Source: Enterococcus hulanensis
GTDB taxonomy: Bacteria > Bacillota > Bacilli > Lactobacillales > Enterococcaceae
DNA length: 64,000 nt
NCBI RefSeq assembly: GCF_005405485.1
Contig: NZ_BJED01000006.1
Coordinates: forward strand, 124,001 to 188,000
Reading direction: 5' to 3'
Position 1 is the stretch's first letter; each line of letters begins with the position of its first letter. The position numbers were made by a program, and so were the translations under genes. Shown piece after piece: positions 1 to 7,473 of the stretch. Under the pieces are notes generated by a model, which saw only the letters and a list, made by a program, of their open reading frames with translations, did no database searches and was not told where the DNA came from.

Positions 1-954
1 ATAGCGTCCGCAAACCCCGATGACTGTACTTGGAATTCCTTCATTTGCAGTATGTGCCGCACCCGCATCTGTTCCACCTTTGGAAACAAAGTATTGGTAA
101 GGGATATTGTGCGTTTCCGCGGTATCTAAGAGATATTCCCGTAAGCGAGGAAGTAAGATCATACCAGGATCTTGGATACGCAATAAGGTTCCTTCGCCTA
201 AATGACCAAAGGTTCCGTTAGTCGTGACTAGATCATCGGCCGCTGAACAATCCACCGCGAAGAATAAATCTGGCTGAAATTTTATGACAGCAGGTTTTGC
301 CCCACGCAAGCCAACTTCTTCTTGTACGTTGGCACCAGCGATCAAAGTGTAGTCCAGTTTTTCTTTTTGCAAGGCTTCTAGTGCTTCTAATACGACAGTG
401 CAGCCATAACGATTATCCCAAGCTTTGCTGATAATATTTTTGCCGTTTGCGGTTTTAACCGTTTCAGTTTGGGGGATGATCGTGTCACCAGGCAGGACAC
501 CATAGGCTAGCGCCTCATCTCTGGATTCAAAGCCGGCATCAAAAAGGATATCTTCAACTTTGACTTGACCTTGTCCGTTGGTTCCTCGCAATAGATGCGG
601 TGGAACAGAAGAGGAGATACAAGGATAGTTGCCCTTGCTGGTTTTTAAGGTAAAGCGTTGTGCAGAAACCACATAAGGATTCCAGCCGCCTAAAGGCACT
701 ACCTTAAATAATCCGCGAGGAGTAATCTCTGTCAGCATGAAGCCGACTTCGTCCATGTGAGCTGCCACCATCACTCTTGGTTTGTTTTCATCAGTTTGAC
801 GCAGACCAAAAATACCGCCTAAGCCATCTTGCTGCACCTCATCGACTAATGGTGTGATCGCATTACGCATGTAACTGCGAATATCTTCTTCAAAGCCGCT
901 GGTTCCCTGCAGCTCGGTTAATTCTTTGATTCGTTGAAAAGTTTTTTCTTCCAT
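1..954 (-). CDS. pepA: Glutamyl aminopeptidase PepA (M42 family), 3' end cut by window edge
   Basis: Cytosolic metallo-aminopeptidase that removes N-terminal acidic residues from peptides. The ATG at 954 follows a GAGGAGGA ribosome site. About 318 residues are present; as I remember lactococcal PepA it has about 355, so roughly the last 40 lie beyond base 1. M42 metal and catalytic motifs are visible: AHMDE (His66), KAWDNR, NVQEEVG and FAVDCS. The C-terminal metal-binding His would lie just past the edge. The sequence resembles lactococcal PepA throughout, for example VVPLGGWNP and PPHLLRGT. It lies 19 bases downstream of the methyltransferase gene on the same strand, so the two are probably co-transcribed. 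Family assignment is secure; substrate preference is inferred from the PepA likeness. Confidence 0.93.
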   Translation of the reverse strand, partial: MEEKTFQRIKELTELQGTSGFEEDIRSYMRNAITPLVDEVQQDGLGGIFGLRQTDENKPRVMVAAHMDEVGFMLTEITPRGLFKVVPLGGWNPYVVSAQRFTLKTSKGNYPCISSSVPPHLLRGTNGQGQVKVEDILFDAGFESRDEALAYGVLPGDTIIPQTETVKTANGKNIISKAWDNRYGCTVVLEALEALQKEKLDYTLIAGANVQEEVGLRGAKPAVIKFQPDLFFAVDCSAADDLVTTNGTFGHLGEGTLLRIQDPGMILLPRLREYLLDTAETHNIPYQYFVSKGGTDAGAAHTANEGIPSTVIGVCGRY

Positions 955-973
955 CTAAATTCCTCCTCAAATG

Positions 974-1714
974 TTAAGATCCGTTCTCATTATAAGTCTT
1001 TGGTACGTGAAAATAAATTAATTCAAAATCGAGAAATTGCTGATTGCTTTTTTGTTGCGACTCTCCAAAAGCTTTCTCGGTAATCTCGGCCAATTCCGTT
1101 AAAGAAAAATCCTCTGCAAAGTATTCTTGGAAAAATTCACGACTGAACTCTTCGTGTTTGGTATAAGAAAATCGTTTCGTCCGATAGGAAATTTGCATTT
1201 CATCTAGAAATGTTTTACAGCGTTCATTTAAAAGCAAATCAGGATTCTTTTCTTCATAGGAAGAGAAGAGCTGATCTTCATCCTTGACCACCCGCAAGAG
1301 TAAACACCAATCTTTACTGGCTTGGCAAAAATCCAGTAAATCTGTTTTAGTCTGCAACGCAGGGTTCATCGCTGAAAAGACAAGATCATAGCTCTGTTTT
1401 TTTCGATTCAGAAAAACTTCCTGAGCTTGATTGATGAACTGGACATTTGTATCAGCTTTCTCAGCGGCAAGCTTTAGCATCTCTTGAGAAATGTCCAATA
1501 GATCGTATGCTTTTACATATTCTTGGAATGTAGATAAATAGCGACCTGATCCACCCGCAAGATCCAAAAAAGTTTGGCAGGGGAGAATTTTTTCTGCTAG
1601 CAAGAAATCCCGCAAATCTTCAGCAATTGGAAAAGGAGATTCTTGTTGAATCGCTTCATATTCTTCGGCGAAATCATTCCAAAATAATTCAAGGTCATTT
1701 AAATATTCAGACAT
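974..1714 (-). CDS. Class I SAM-dependent methyltransferase
   Basis: Predicted methyltransferase of 246 residues, substrate unknown. The SAM-binding motif I is visible at about residues 49–60 (FLDLAGGSGRYL), followed by the acidic second-strand region (YDLLDIS). The ATG at 1714 (MSEYLN) is preferred: a purine-rich AGAAAGAAG stretch lies six bases upstream. The reading frame stays open to an ATG at 1735, which has no better site. The gene is followed after 19 bases by pepA and may share its transcript. The C-terminal half is less conserved and gives no hint of a small-molecule, RNA or protein target. Confidence 0.8.
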   Translation of the reverse strand: MSEYLNDLELFWNDFAEEYEAIQQESPFPIAEDLRDFLLAEKILPCQTFLDLAGGSGRYLSTFQEYVKAYDLLDISQEMLKLAAEKADTNVQFINQAQEVFLNRKKQSYDLVFSAMNPALQTKTDLLDFCQASKDWCLLLRVVKDEDQLFSSYEEKNPDLLLNERCKTFLDEMQISYRTKRFSYTKHEEFSREFFQEYFAEDFSLTELAEITEKAFGESQQKSNQQFLDFELIYFHVPKTYNENGS

Positions 1715-1813
1715 AATAATCTTCTTTCTAAGCATCGATTTTCTTCAGTATACACTTCAAAAAAGTGAATTTGAACTCTGGCGAATGAGGAGCTTCTTTT
1801 CAGCTAGTTAACA

Positions 1814-1846
1814 GAAAAAAATCTTGCCTTGATTAAACAAGGCAAG
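1814..1846 (-). terminator. Intrinsic terminator of the first APC permease
   Basis: On the minus strand a 9-bp perfect stem (CTTGCCTTG/CAAGGCAAG) with a 6-base loop is followed by a run of U. It sits just after the stop of the permease at 1872. Confidence 0.85.
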
Positions 1847-1871
1847 TAAATGGAATAGAGTCGCGTAATCT

Positions 1872-3311
1872 TTACTTTAATTTCTGCTGCTCGCGCTTGG
1901 CGATCATCGGCAGGATCATTCCAAGGAGGATCAAGACGATCGGTGTAACGATATTTGAGATCAATTGGAATATCCAAGAGCTGGGATCGGCTGCGTAATC
2001 CACTTTAGGCAGCATGCCTAAAATACAAGCAAGAATCGTGAAGGCAAAGCACCAGAAACCAACGAAGAAGCCAATTTTCGGATTTTTAATGAATTTGTAC
2101 TCGGAATTGAATTTCTTGTATTGTGCATTCAGCATCATGTAAGCGAAGAATACCCAGATATAGCGCATCGGCATTACGATGGAATTTAGATTAGTCAGCC
2201 ATTGCACTAAAATACTCATACTCTTGATACCAAAAATTGGCAGGATGATGATAATGCTCACGAGTAGACCAGTCAGTAAATAGCCATTGACTAAAGTGCC
2301 TTTTTTACTTTTTTTGCGCAGCCACTGAGGAACATACTCAGGATCAGCGTCTGATAATAAGATTTTTAGAGGTGCATCGATGGAGAAAGCTAAGGCGGAA
2401 GATTGAACGGCTGTTTGAGCCAAGCCATAGATAATCATCAAGAGATTGCCGACGCCTAGATGATTCCCTAAGATTTGGAAGGCGCTGTATGCACCATTAG
2501 CCATCAAGTCATCTGGGATATTATTGCTGTCAAACAGCATTCCCATTGCTACAGAACCAAGGACGGCACTCAAACCGATCATCGTTGCCATGAAGATCAT
2601 AGCTTTCGGGAAATTCTTTGTAGGTCGATCAATTGAATTTACATAAGGGGAAATCTTTTCAGCACCGCCAACAGCAAAAACCAACATAGAAATGGTGGCG
2701 AAGTAGTTTAGGTTGAAATCTGGAATGTACGTTTTAACGTCACCCATATTAGGTGTTGCGGTCTTAAATGAAGGATCAATAAATGGAACAGCGACAGCTA
2801 AAATGATGAATAAAATCGACATAATCAGCATCCCTGAACCGGCCACACTTCCGATAACTTTCAGCGTGGTCAGACCTTTTGTGGAAAGAAATAAAAAGAT
2901 TAAGAAAATAATCAATGAAATGATGGCAACAGTCTGAACGCTCATATCAGTGGCGACCTGACCATTTCCTTTGAATACCCAGCCAAGGGCGATCAAAACG
3001 GATTGCGGTTTTTGCGCTAAGTAGGTGATGTGGACGACCCAATAAGTCCAAGCGGCGTAATAGGCGAGCTTTCTTTTGCCCGTGGTTTCCTTAACCCACG
3101 AACTGACCCCGCCGGAGCTTGTTTTAAAGGTGGAGCCCAATTGTCCGACAATCAGTGCGTACGGAATAAAATAGAGGAGCATGATCAATATCCAAGATAC
3201 TACGACGGAAATCCCTTGCTGGGCATAATTATTGACGACATTACCGAAACCCCAGACCATACTAAAAGCAATCATTGAAACAGTGAACCAGCGGATCTTT
3301 TTATCAGCCAT
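1872..3311 (-). CDS. APC-superfamily amino acid permease (first of two paralogues)
   Basis: Integral membrane transporter of 479 residues with about 12 hydrophobic segments. The N-terminal segment 1 carries a conserved glycine motif (VWGFGNVVNN), followed by IVGQLGSTF and GGVSSWVKETTG, typical of the amino acid/polyamine/organocation superfamily, in the branch often annotated glutamate/GABA antiporter-like. Substrate cannot be read from sequence. The ATG at 3311 has a GAAGGGAAG ribosome site. A paralogue with the same architecture lies at 4937–6370 on the same strand. The gene has its own promoter (3381–3409) and terminator, so it is probably monocistronic. Confidence 0.85.
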   Translation of the reverse strand: MADKKIRWFTVSMIAFSMVWGFGNVVNNYAQQGISVVVSWILIMLLYFIPYALIVGQLGSTFKTSSGGVSSWVKETTGKRKLAYYAAWTYWVVHITYLAQKPQSVLIALGWVFKGNGQVATDMSVQTVAIISLIIFLIFLFLSTKGLTTLKVIGSVAGSGMLIMSILFIILAVAVPFIDPSFKTATPNMGDVKTYIPDFNLNYFATISMLVFAVGGAEKISPYVNSIDRPTKNFPKAMIFMATMIGLSAVLGSVAMGMLFDSNNIPDDLMANGAYSAFQILGNHLGVGNLLMIIYGLAQTAVQSSALAFSIDAPLKILLSDADPEYVPQWLRKKSKKGTLVNGYLLTGLLVSIIIILPIFGIKSMSILVQWLTNLNSIVMPMRYIWVFFAYMMLNAQYKKFNSEYKFIKNPKIGFFVGFWCFAFTILACILGMLPKVDYAADPSSWIFQLISNIVTPIVLILLGMILPMIAKREQQKLK

Positions 3312-3380
3312 TTGTTTTTCTTCCCTTCTCTCTAAGTGCGAAACTTCACATGACTATAAGTAAAACGCTTACACGTCCTA

Positions 3381-3409
3381 CTTATAAGTATAAAGAAGAT
3401 AAGCAGCAA
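3381..3409 (-). promoter_or_regulatory. Candidate promoter of the first APC permease
   Basis: Reading the minus strand, TTGCTG and TATAAG are separated by 17 bases, about 70 bases upstream of the start codon. A degenerate cre-like half site overlaps the expected transcription start at 3360–3373, but only its left half fits the CcpA consensus. Confidence 0.45.
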
Positions 3410-3494
3410 TATAATTCACTTTACAGATTTCTAATTTACTTTTTGGTAATTATCATTTTTGCAGCTAATATATTTTTTTCATTTGCCAAAATCG

Positions 3495-3503
3495 TGATAG
3501 AAT
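3495..3503 (+). promoter_or_regulatory. Extended –10 promoter candidate for the GNAT gene
   Basis: TGATAGAAT fits the extended –10 form TGnTAnAAT and lies about 95 bases upstream of the GNAT start. No clear –35 box is visible. The same element recurs before several other genes here (12,394; 19,505; 34,716; 54,448). Confidence 0.35.
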
Positions 3504-3597
3504 GGGCTTTGAAGCAACTATGAACCTTTAATCGAATCATTTGCGAATTTTCATGTTAGCAGATTGCACCCCTATAAAAAGTACTGGAAGTGAAAAG

Positions 3598-4023
3598 ATG
3601 GAAATCAGACAGAGTGAAAGAACAGCGTTAATGCCTTTTTTAGATGAAGTATTTGAACAGCAGCACAAAACACAATTTTCGGATAATATGTTGGATGCAG
3701 ATGAAAAGACGCTAGCCTATGGGGCATGGATCGATGAGCAATTAGCCGGAGCAGTTGTTGGAAAAAAGCAATACGATACACTGCATATTTCATTGTTGGG
3801 TGTAGGAGATGAGTATAAAAAATTAGGAGTAGGCTCCAAATTGATGCAAGCAATCGAAGAGCAGGCGCTTCAAGAAAAAGTAAAAACCATTACTTTGACG
3901 ACGAAGGCTTATCAAGCATTAGGCTTCTATCTAAAGCACGGGTATGAGGTTTTTGGTGAGCTGGAAGATGTTCCAATGGTCGGCACAACAAAATATTACT
4001 TAGTCAAAAGAATAAGCAGATGA
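3598..4023 (+). CDS. GNAT family N-acetyltransferase
   Basis: Small acetyl-CoA-dependent acetyltransferase of 141 residues. The acetyl-CoA motif A appears as YKKLGVGSKLM after the β4 strand (LHISLLGV), and the C-terminal half ends with LGFYLKHGYEVFGE, typical of GNAT enzymes. The ATG at 3598 is chosen because GGAAGTGA lies at the right distance; the frame extends upstream to 3541 but that part has no ribosome site. The substrate is unknown. It is transcribed away from the neighbouring permease and ends in a shared bidirectional terminator. Confidence 0.85.
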   Translation: MEIRQSERTALMPFLDEVFEQQHKTQFSDNMLDADEKTLAYGAWIDEQLAGAVVGKKQYDTLHISLLGVGDEYKKLGVGSKLMQAIEEQALQEKVKTITLTTKAYQALGFYLKHGYEVFGELEDVPMVGTTKYYLVKRISR

Positions 4024-4048
4024 ATTTTCCTTTCATCTGCTTATTTTT
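4011..4048. terminator. Bidirectional terminator between GNAT gene and DUF554 gene
   Basis: A perfect 14-bp stem (4011–4024 with 4032–4045) is followed by T-rich sequence on the plus strand and preceded by A-rich sequence. It overlaps the last codons of the GNAT gene and can serve the convergent DUF554 gene as well. Confidence 0.8.
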
Positions 4049-4071
4049 AATTCAGTTTTATAAAGTTGTTG

Positions 4072-4773
4072 CTAGAAATAATAATATTGAAGGACCATAA
4101 TGACAATCAAAACTAAAATCCCTGGTAAATAATTGGAAACGCGAATTTTGGTGAGCTTCATGACATTTAAGCCGATTGCTAAAATCATCAATCCGCCGAT
4201 TGCGCTGATTTCATTCATAAGACTATCTAGCAATTCTTTTGGCAAGTAACGGACGATGATGCTGGCAAAGATCGTGATGGCACCTTGGTAAATCAAAACC
4301 GGAAAGGCTGAGAAAAGAACTCCGATACCTAAAGATGCAGTTAACATGATCGACATGAAGCCATCCATCACTGCTTTAGTGAACAAAGTCTGATGATTAC
4401 CGCTAACGCCGCTTTCAATTGCTCCAATAATTCCCATCGAACCAATCACATAGATTAAGGTTGCGGTCACAAAGCCCTCTGCAAAATTACTATTCCCGCG
4501 AGCAAATCGATTTTCTAGAAATAAGCCTAACCGAGTCATGGAGTCTTCAATCTTTAAAAATTCTCCGATCATTCCGCCCAGACAAATACTGATGATAATC
4601 ACGATAAACGAACTCGCCTGCAGCGACATTTGGATCGCTAAGGCGATGACACCTAAGGAAATTCCTTTTGTAACGGTATCCTTTGTCTGCTCTGTAATAT
4701 TTCGCAGAATGATACCAGAAAAACTCCCCGCTATAATCGCGAGGCAATTCACTACTGACCCAAACAACAACAT
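4072..4773 (-). CDS. DUF554 family membrane protein
   Basis: Polytopic membrane protein of about 233 residues with six to seven hydrophobic stretches, related to Bacillus YdfK and E. coli YqgA. The N-terminus MLLFGSVVNCLAIIAGS fits the family start, so the ATG at 4773 with GGTGAG upstream is preferred over a GTG at 4782. No biochemical function is established for the family. It lies between the two APC permeases but is separated from the upstream one by a terminator. Confidence 0.8.
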   Translation of the reverse strand: MLLFGSVVNCLAIIAGSFSGIILRNITEQTKDTVTKGISLGVIALAIQMSLQASSFIVIIISICLGGMIGEFLKIEDSMTRLGLFLENRFARGNSNFAEGFVTATLIYVIGSMGIIGAIESGVSGNHQTLFTKAVMDGFMSIMLTASLGIGVLFSAFPVLIYQGAITIFASIIVRYLPKELLDSLMNEISAIGGLMILAIGLNVMKLTKIRVSNYLPGILVLIVIMVLQYYYF

Positions 4774-4868
4774 AACACTCACCCGTTTCTATGATTTCGA
4801 TTAAAGAATAATTAAACGTTATTTAGACATCATCTTACCATGAGTGGAATTTTTTTTGAATAGCAATC

Positions 4869-4917
4869 AAAAAAGACTGCATCCCCATCCACAAAAATAG
4901 ACAGGTGATGCAGTCTT
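4869..4917 (-). terminator. Intrinsic terminator of the second APC permease
   Basis: On the minus strand an 11-bp stem (AAGACTGCATC/GATGCAGTCTT) around a long loop is followed by a U-run. Confidence 0.8.
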
Positions 4918-4936
4918 AAATAGTTAGAATGAATAA

Positions 4937-6370
4937 TTAAGCGGCTTTTTCACGTTCACGTTTGGCTAGAGTCGGCATGATGAAGCCTAAACCAATCAAT
5001 ACAACGATGCCGACAATGTTGATGATTAGTTCGTGCCAGAATAGACTTGAACCATAAGCGGCATCTTGCGGTAAAACTCCAAATAATGTAGCAATAATGG
5101 TAACCGCTAAACACCAGCCGCCGACAAAAACAGCCATACGATCATTTTTGATAAAGACATAATCTGACTGGAATTTTCGGCTGTCTAAACGAATCCGAAT
5201 GAAGGCATAGAAGATCCAACAAGTTACTCCGGGTGAAATAATTCCGTTCAGATTTAACAGCCAATTAAAGATGTCATTCATCTCAGGCAGAAAAACACCT
5301 AATAATAAGATGAAGGCACTTAAGGCAGTCGTCAAAATGTAGCCATTAATTGGTAAGCCATCCTCGTTCAGCTTCGTCAATTTCTTCGGCATGAACTGTT
5401 TACCTGTATCAGAGATCAGCATCCGAGTCATCGCATCCAATAAAACAGCCAGCAGAGCGCACATATAAATGATCTGTGTCACCGCGAAAACATACATTAA
5501 GGTATTTCCTAAATGGAAGAATTCTCCCAACCGTTGAAAAGCATAATAAGAACCGTTCATCTTCAAATTATTTGGCAAATGATGAGCGTTAAAGAAGACC
5601 CCTAATGAGAATGAACCAAAGACTGTTAAGAAAATCGTCATCACTGTCAGCATGATCATCGCTTTTGGAAAATCTTTTTGCGGTTTGCGCATCCGAGTCA
5701 CGAATGGTGCAACCAATTCCGCACCGTTAATCGCGTAAATCAATAATCCAATCGTTGTTAAATAATGAAGATCGAATTTTGGGATAACAGCGCTAAGATT
5801 CATAGGCTGTGTTTCGATGTGTCCGTTTGGCATAAATAATGAAGCGAAGGTCATAAAGACAAATAAGATTGCCATGATGAACATGGCCCCGCCGCCTAAA
5901 GTGCTTAACACTTCCAATGATTTTTTAAAGTGGCGTTGCAGAAAAATAAAGGCTAAGAAAACACAAAAGGTCAATAAGGCAAACAGCGAGTTCGACATTT
6001 TGTCTTCCATAGAATCATTTCCATTGATCAGCCAGCCAAAGCCGACGACTACGGCATTAGCAGTATCGACTACGTATGGGATTGATGCTGCCCAATAAGT
6101 CCAAGCCGTGAAGTAACCCAAACGATCGCCGCTAGTTCCCCGTACCCACGAAGTTAAGCCGCCACCTTCGTGATTAAAAACGGATCCTAATTGTCCCACC
6201 ATCAAAGAGTAGGGAATCACATATAATAGCAGTAAAATGATCCAAGAAGTAATCACACCTAATCCTTGGTTGGCAAAGTTATAAATAATATCATCAAAAC
6301 CGATGACCGTAACAAACGACATCATGGCAAGTACAGGCCATGAGATAAAGCTTTTCTTTTCCTCAATCAT
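4937..6370 (-). CDS. APC-superfamily amino acid permease (second paralogue)
   Basis: Twelve-segment transporter of 477 residues, clearly paralogous to the permease at 1872–3311: both share VGQLGSxF, GGxxSWV, AWTYW and a C-terminal MILPMIAKRE or IMPTLAKRE tail. The ATG at 6370 has AAAGGAGC eight bases upstream. Substrate is unknown. Motif differences in segment 1 (GFDDIIYNFANQ against GFGNVVNNYAQQ) suggest that the two transporters carry different substrates. It is divergent from the ClpP-like gene, with about 295 bases between them. Confidence 0.85.
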   Translation of the reverse strand: MIEEKKSFISWPVLAMMSFVTVIGFDDIIYNFANQGLGVITSWIILLLLYVIPYSLMVGQLGSVFNHEGGGLTSWVRGTSGDRLGYFTAWTYWAASIPYVVDTANAVVVGFGWLINGNDSMEDKMSNSLFALLTFCVFLAFIFLQRHFKKSLEVLSTLGGGAMFIMAILFVFMTFASLFMPNGHIETQPMNLSAVIPKFDLHYLTTIGLLIYAINGAELVAPFVTRMRKPQKDFPKAMIMLTVMTIFLTVFGSFSLGVFFNAHHLPNNLKMNGSYYAFQRLGEFFHLGNTLMYVFAVTQIIYMCALLAVLLDAMTRMLISDTGKQFMPKKLTKLNEDGLPINGYILTTALSAFILLLGVFLPEMNDIFNWLLNLNGIISPGVTCWIFYAFIRIRLDSRKFQSDYVFIKNDRMAVFVGGWCLAVTIIATLFGVLPQDAAYGSSLFWHELIINIVGIVVLIGLGFIMPTLAKREREKAA

Positions 6371-6665
6371 GTAAGTTGCTCCTTTTATTTAAAAATATTT
6401 CAGCAGAGCAGCCAATGATGGAGGTTTGTTTCGATAGGCCACAACGATCCCCTTCCTGTTCACAAAATACGATCTATCTTCCCATAAAAAATAAAATAGT
6501 GCTACTAAAAACCGTTTCTTGGAGTGAGTTTACCATATTTCTAGTAGAGGACAGAAATTTCCTTATCAAAATCCCTCCAAAAAAAGTGCTCTTTCTATCA
6601 TTTCCGAAGTTTTTTGGCTATACTAGAAGCACGAGTAAGTATACGAAATTTAGGAGGTACTTTAT

Positions 6666-7262
6666 ATGAATGACTTTTTAGCTGAGGAAGAAAACGAACA
6701 AACGGAAAAAATGGAAGAAAAAAATCCAATGTTGTTAAAATTATTGAAGCAACGGACGATTTTAATTTATGGTGAAATTACACAAGAATTGGCGAAGACG
6801 GTGACAGAACAGCTGCTTTATTTGTCAGCGATCAATGATGACCCGATTACTATGTTCATCAACAGCCAAGGCGGCCATGTGGAATCTGGCGACACGATCC
6901 ACGACGTTATCCGTTTTATTAAACCAAAAGTAAAAATGATCGGTACCGGCTGGGTGGCCAGTGCAGGGATCACGATCTATTTAGCTGCGGATAAAAAAGA
7001 TCGCTACAGTTTGCCGAATACCCGTTACATGATCCATCAGCCAGCCGGCGGTGTGCAAGGTCAATCGACTGAGATCCAAATCGAAGCGAAAGAAATCCTG
7101 CGTATGCGCAAACGTGTGAACAAACTGATTGCTAAAGCGACAGGTCAAACACTAGAAAAAATCGAACAAGATACTGATCGGAATTTCTGGCTTTCAGCAG
7201 AAGAAGCCAAAGATTATGGAATTGTCGGAAAGATCGTTGAATCCGATACAGCCGTTAAATAA
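6666..7262 (+). CDS. ClpP1-like paralogue of the Clp protease proteolytic subunit (Ser-His-Asn triad)
   Basis: Serine-protease-fold protein of 198 residues of the ClpP family. Nucleophile Ser99 (WVASAG) and His124 (YMIHQP) are present. Aligned with E. coli ClpP, the catalytic Asp171 position (ERDTERDRF) is EQDTDRNFW here, so the third residue is Asn173. The oxyanion region differs from the usual GxAASMG (GTGWVASAGIT), and a 20-residue acidic N-terminal extension replaces the usual start. I recall that Listeria ClpP1 also has Asn at this place and needs ClpP2 for activity; by analogy this may be a second, regulatory Clp subunit. AGGAGGT precedes the ATG. It is probably monocistronic. Confidence 0.85.
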   Translation: MNDFLAEEENEQTEKMEEKNPMLLKLLKQRTILIYGEITQELAKTVTEQLLYLSAINDDPITMFINSQGGHVESGDTIHDVIRFIKPKVKMIGTGWVASAGITIYLAADKKDRYSLPNTRYMIHQPAGGVQGQSTEIQIEAKEILRMRKRVNKLIAKATGQTLEKIEQDTDRNFWLSAEEAKDYGIVGKIVESDTAVK

Positions 7263-7277
7263 GAATCAAAGAACAGT

Positions 7278-7305
7278 GAGACGAGCGCGAGCTCGTCTCT
7301 TTTTT
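7278..7305 (+). terminator. Terminator after the ClpP1-like gene
   Basis: A 9-bp perfect stem GAGACGAGC/GCTCGTCTC with a GCGA tetraloop followed by TTTTTT. Confidence 0.9.
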
Positions 7306-7360
7306 ATGGTCTGCAGGTGAAAGAAGACATTCAACATATCGCAAAAGAGCTGTTTCTTTT

Positions 7361-7388
7361 ATTCAAAAAATTTTAACCTTTTTTGAAT
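7361..7388. repeat. Inverted repeat upstream of the PucR gene
   Basis: ATTCAAAAAA and TTTTTTGAAT form a perfect 10-bp inverted repeat around eight bases, about 85 bases before the PucR start. It is AT-rich and could be an operator, possibly for autoregulation, or simply a weak hairpin. No function is shown. Confidence 0.4.
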
Positions 7389-7473
7389 AAAAATGAATAG
7401 ACAACAAATTATGAATCTGCTAAGGTTAGAAGAAAAATAAAATTTGATGTGAAAATTTTAAGGAGGAACAAAT

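Noticed and set aside
3360-3373. cre-like (CcpA) sites here and at 15,835–15,848 and 19,492–19,505
   Set aside because: Each matches only the left half of the consensus; the 3' CA is missing in all three. Not called without a weight-matrix search.
6376-6669. 97-codon plus-strand frame before the ClpP1-like gene
   Set aside because: No ribosome site, low-complexity composition and overlap with the divergent promoter region.
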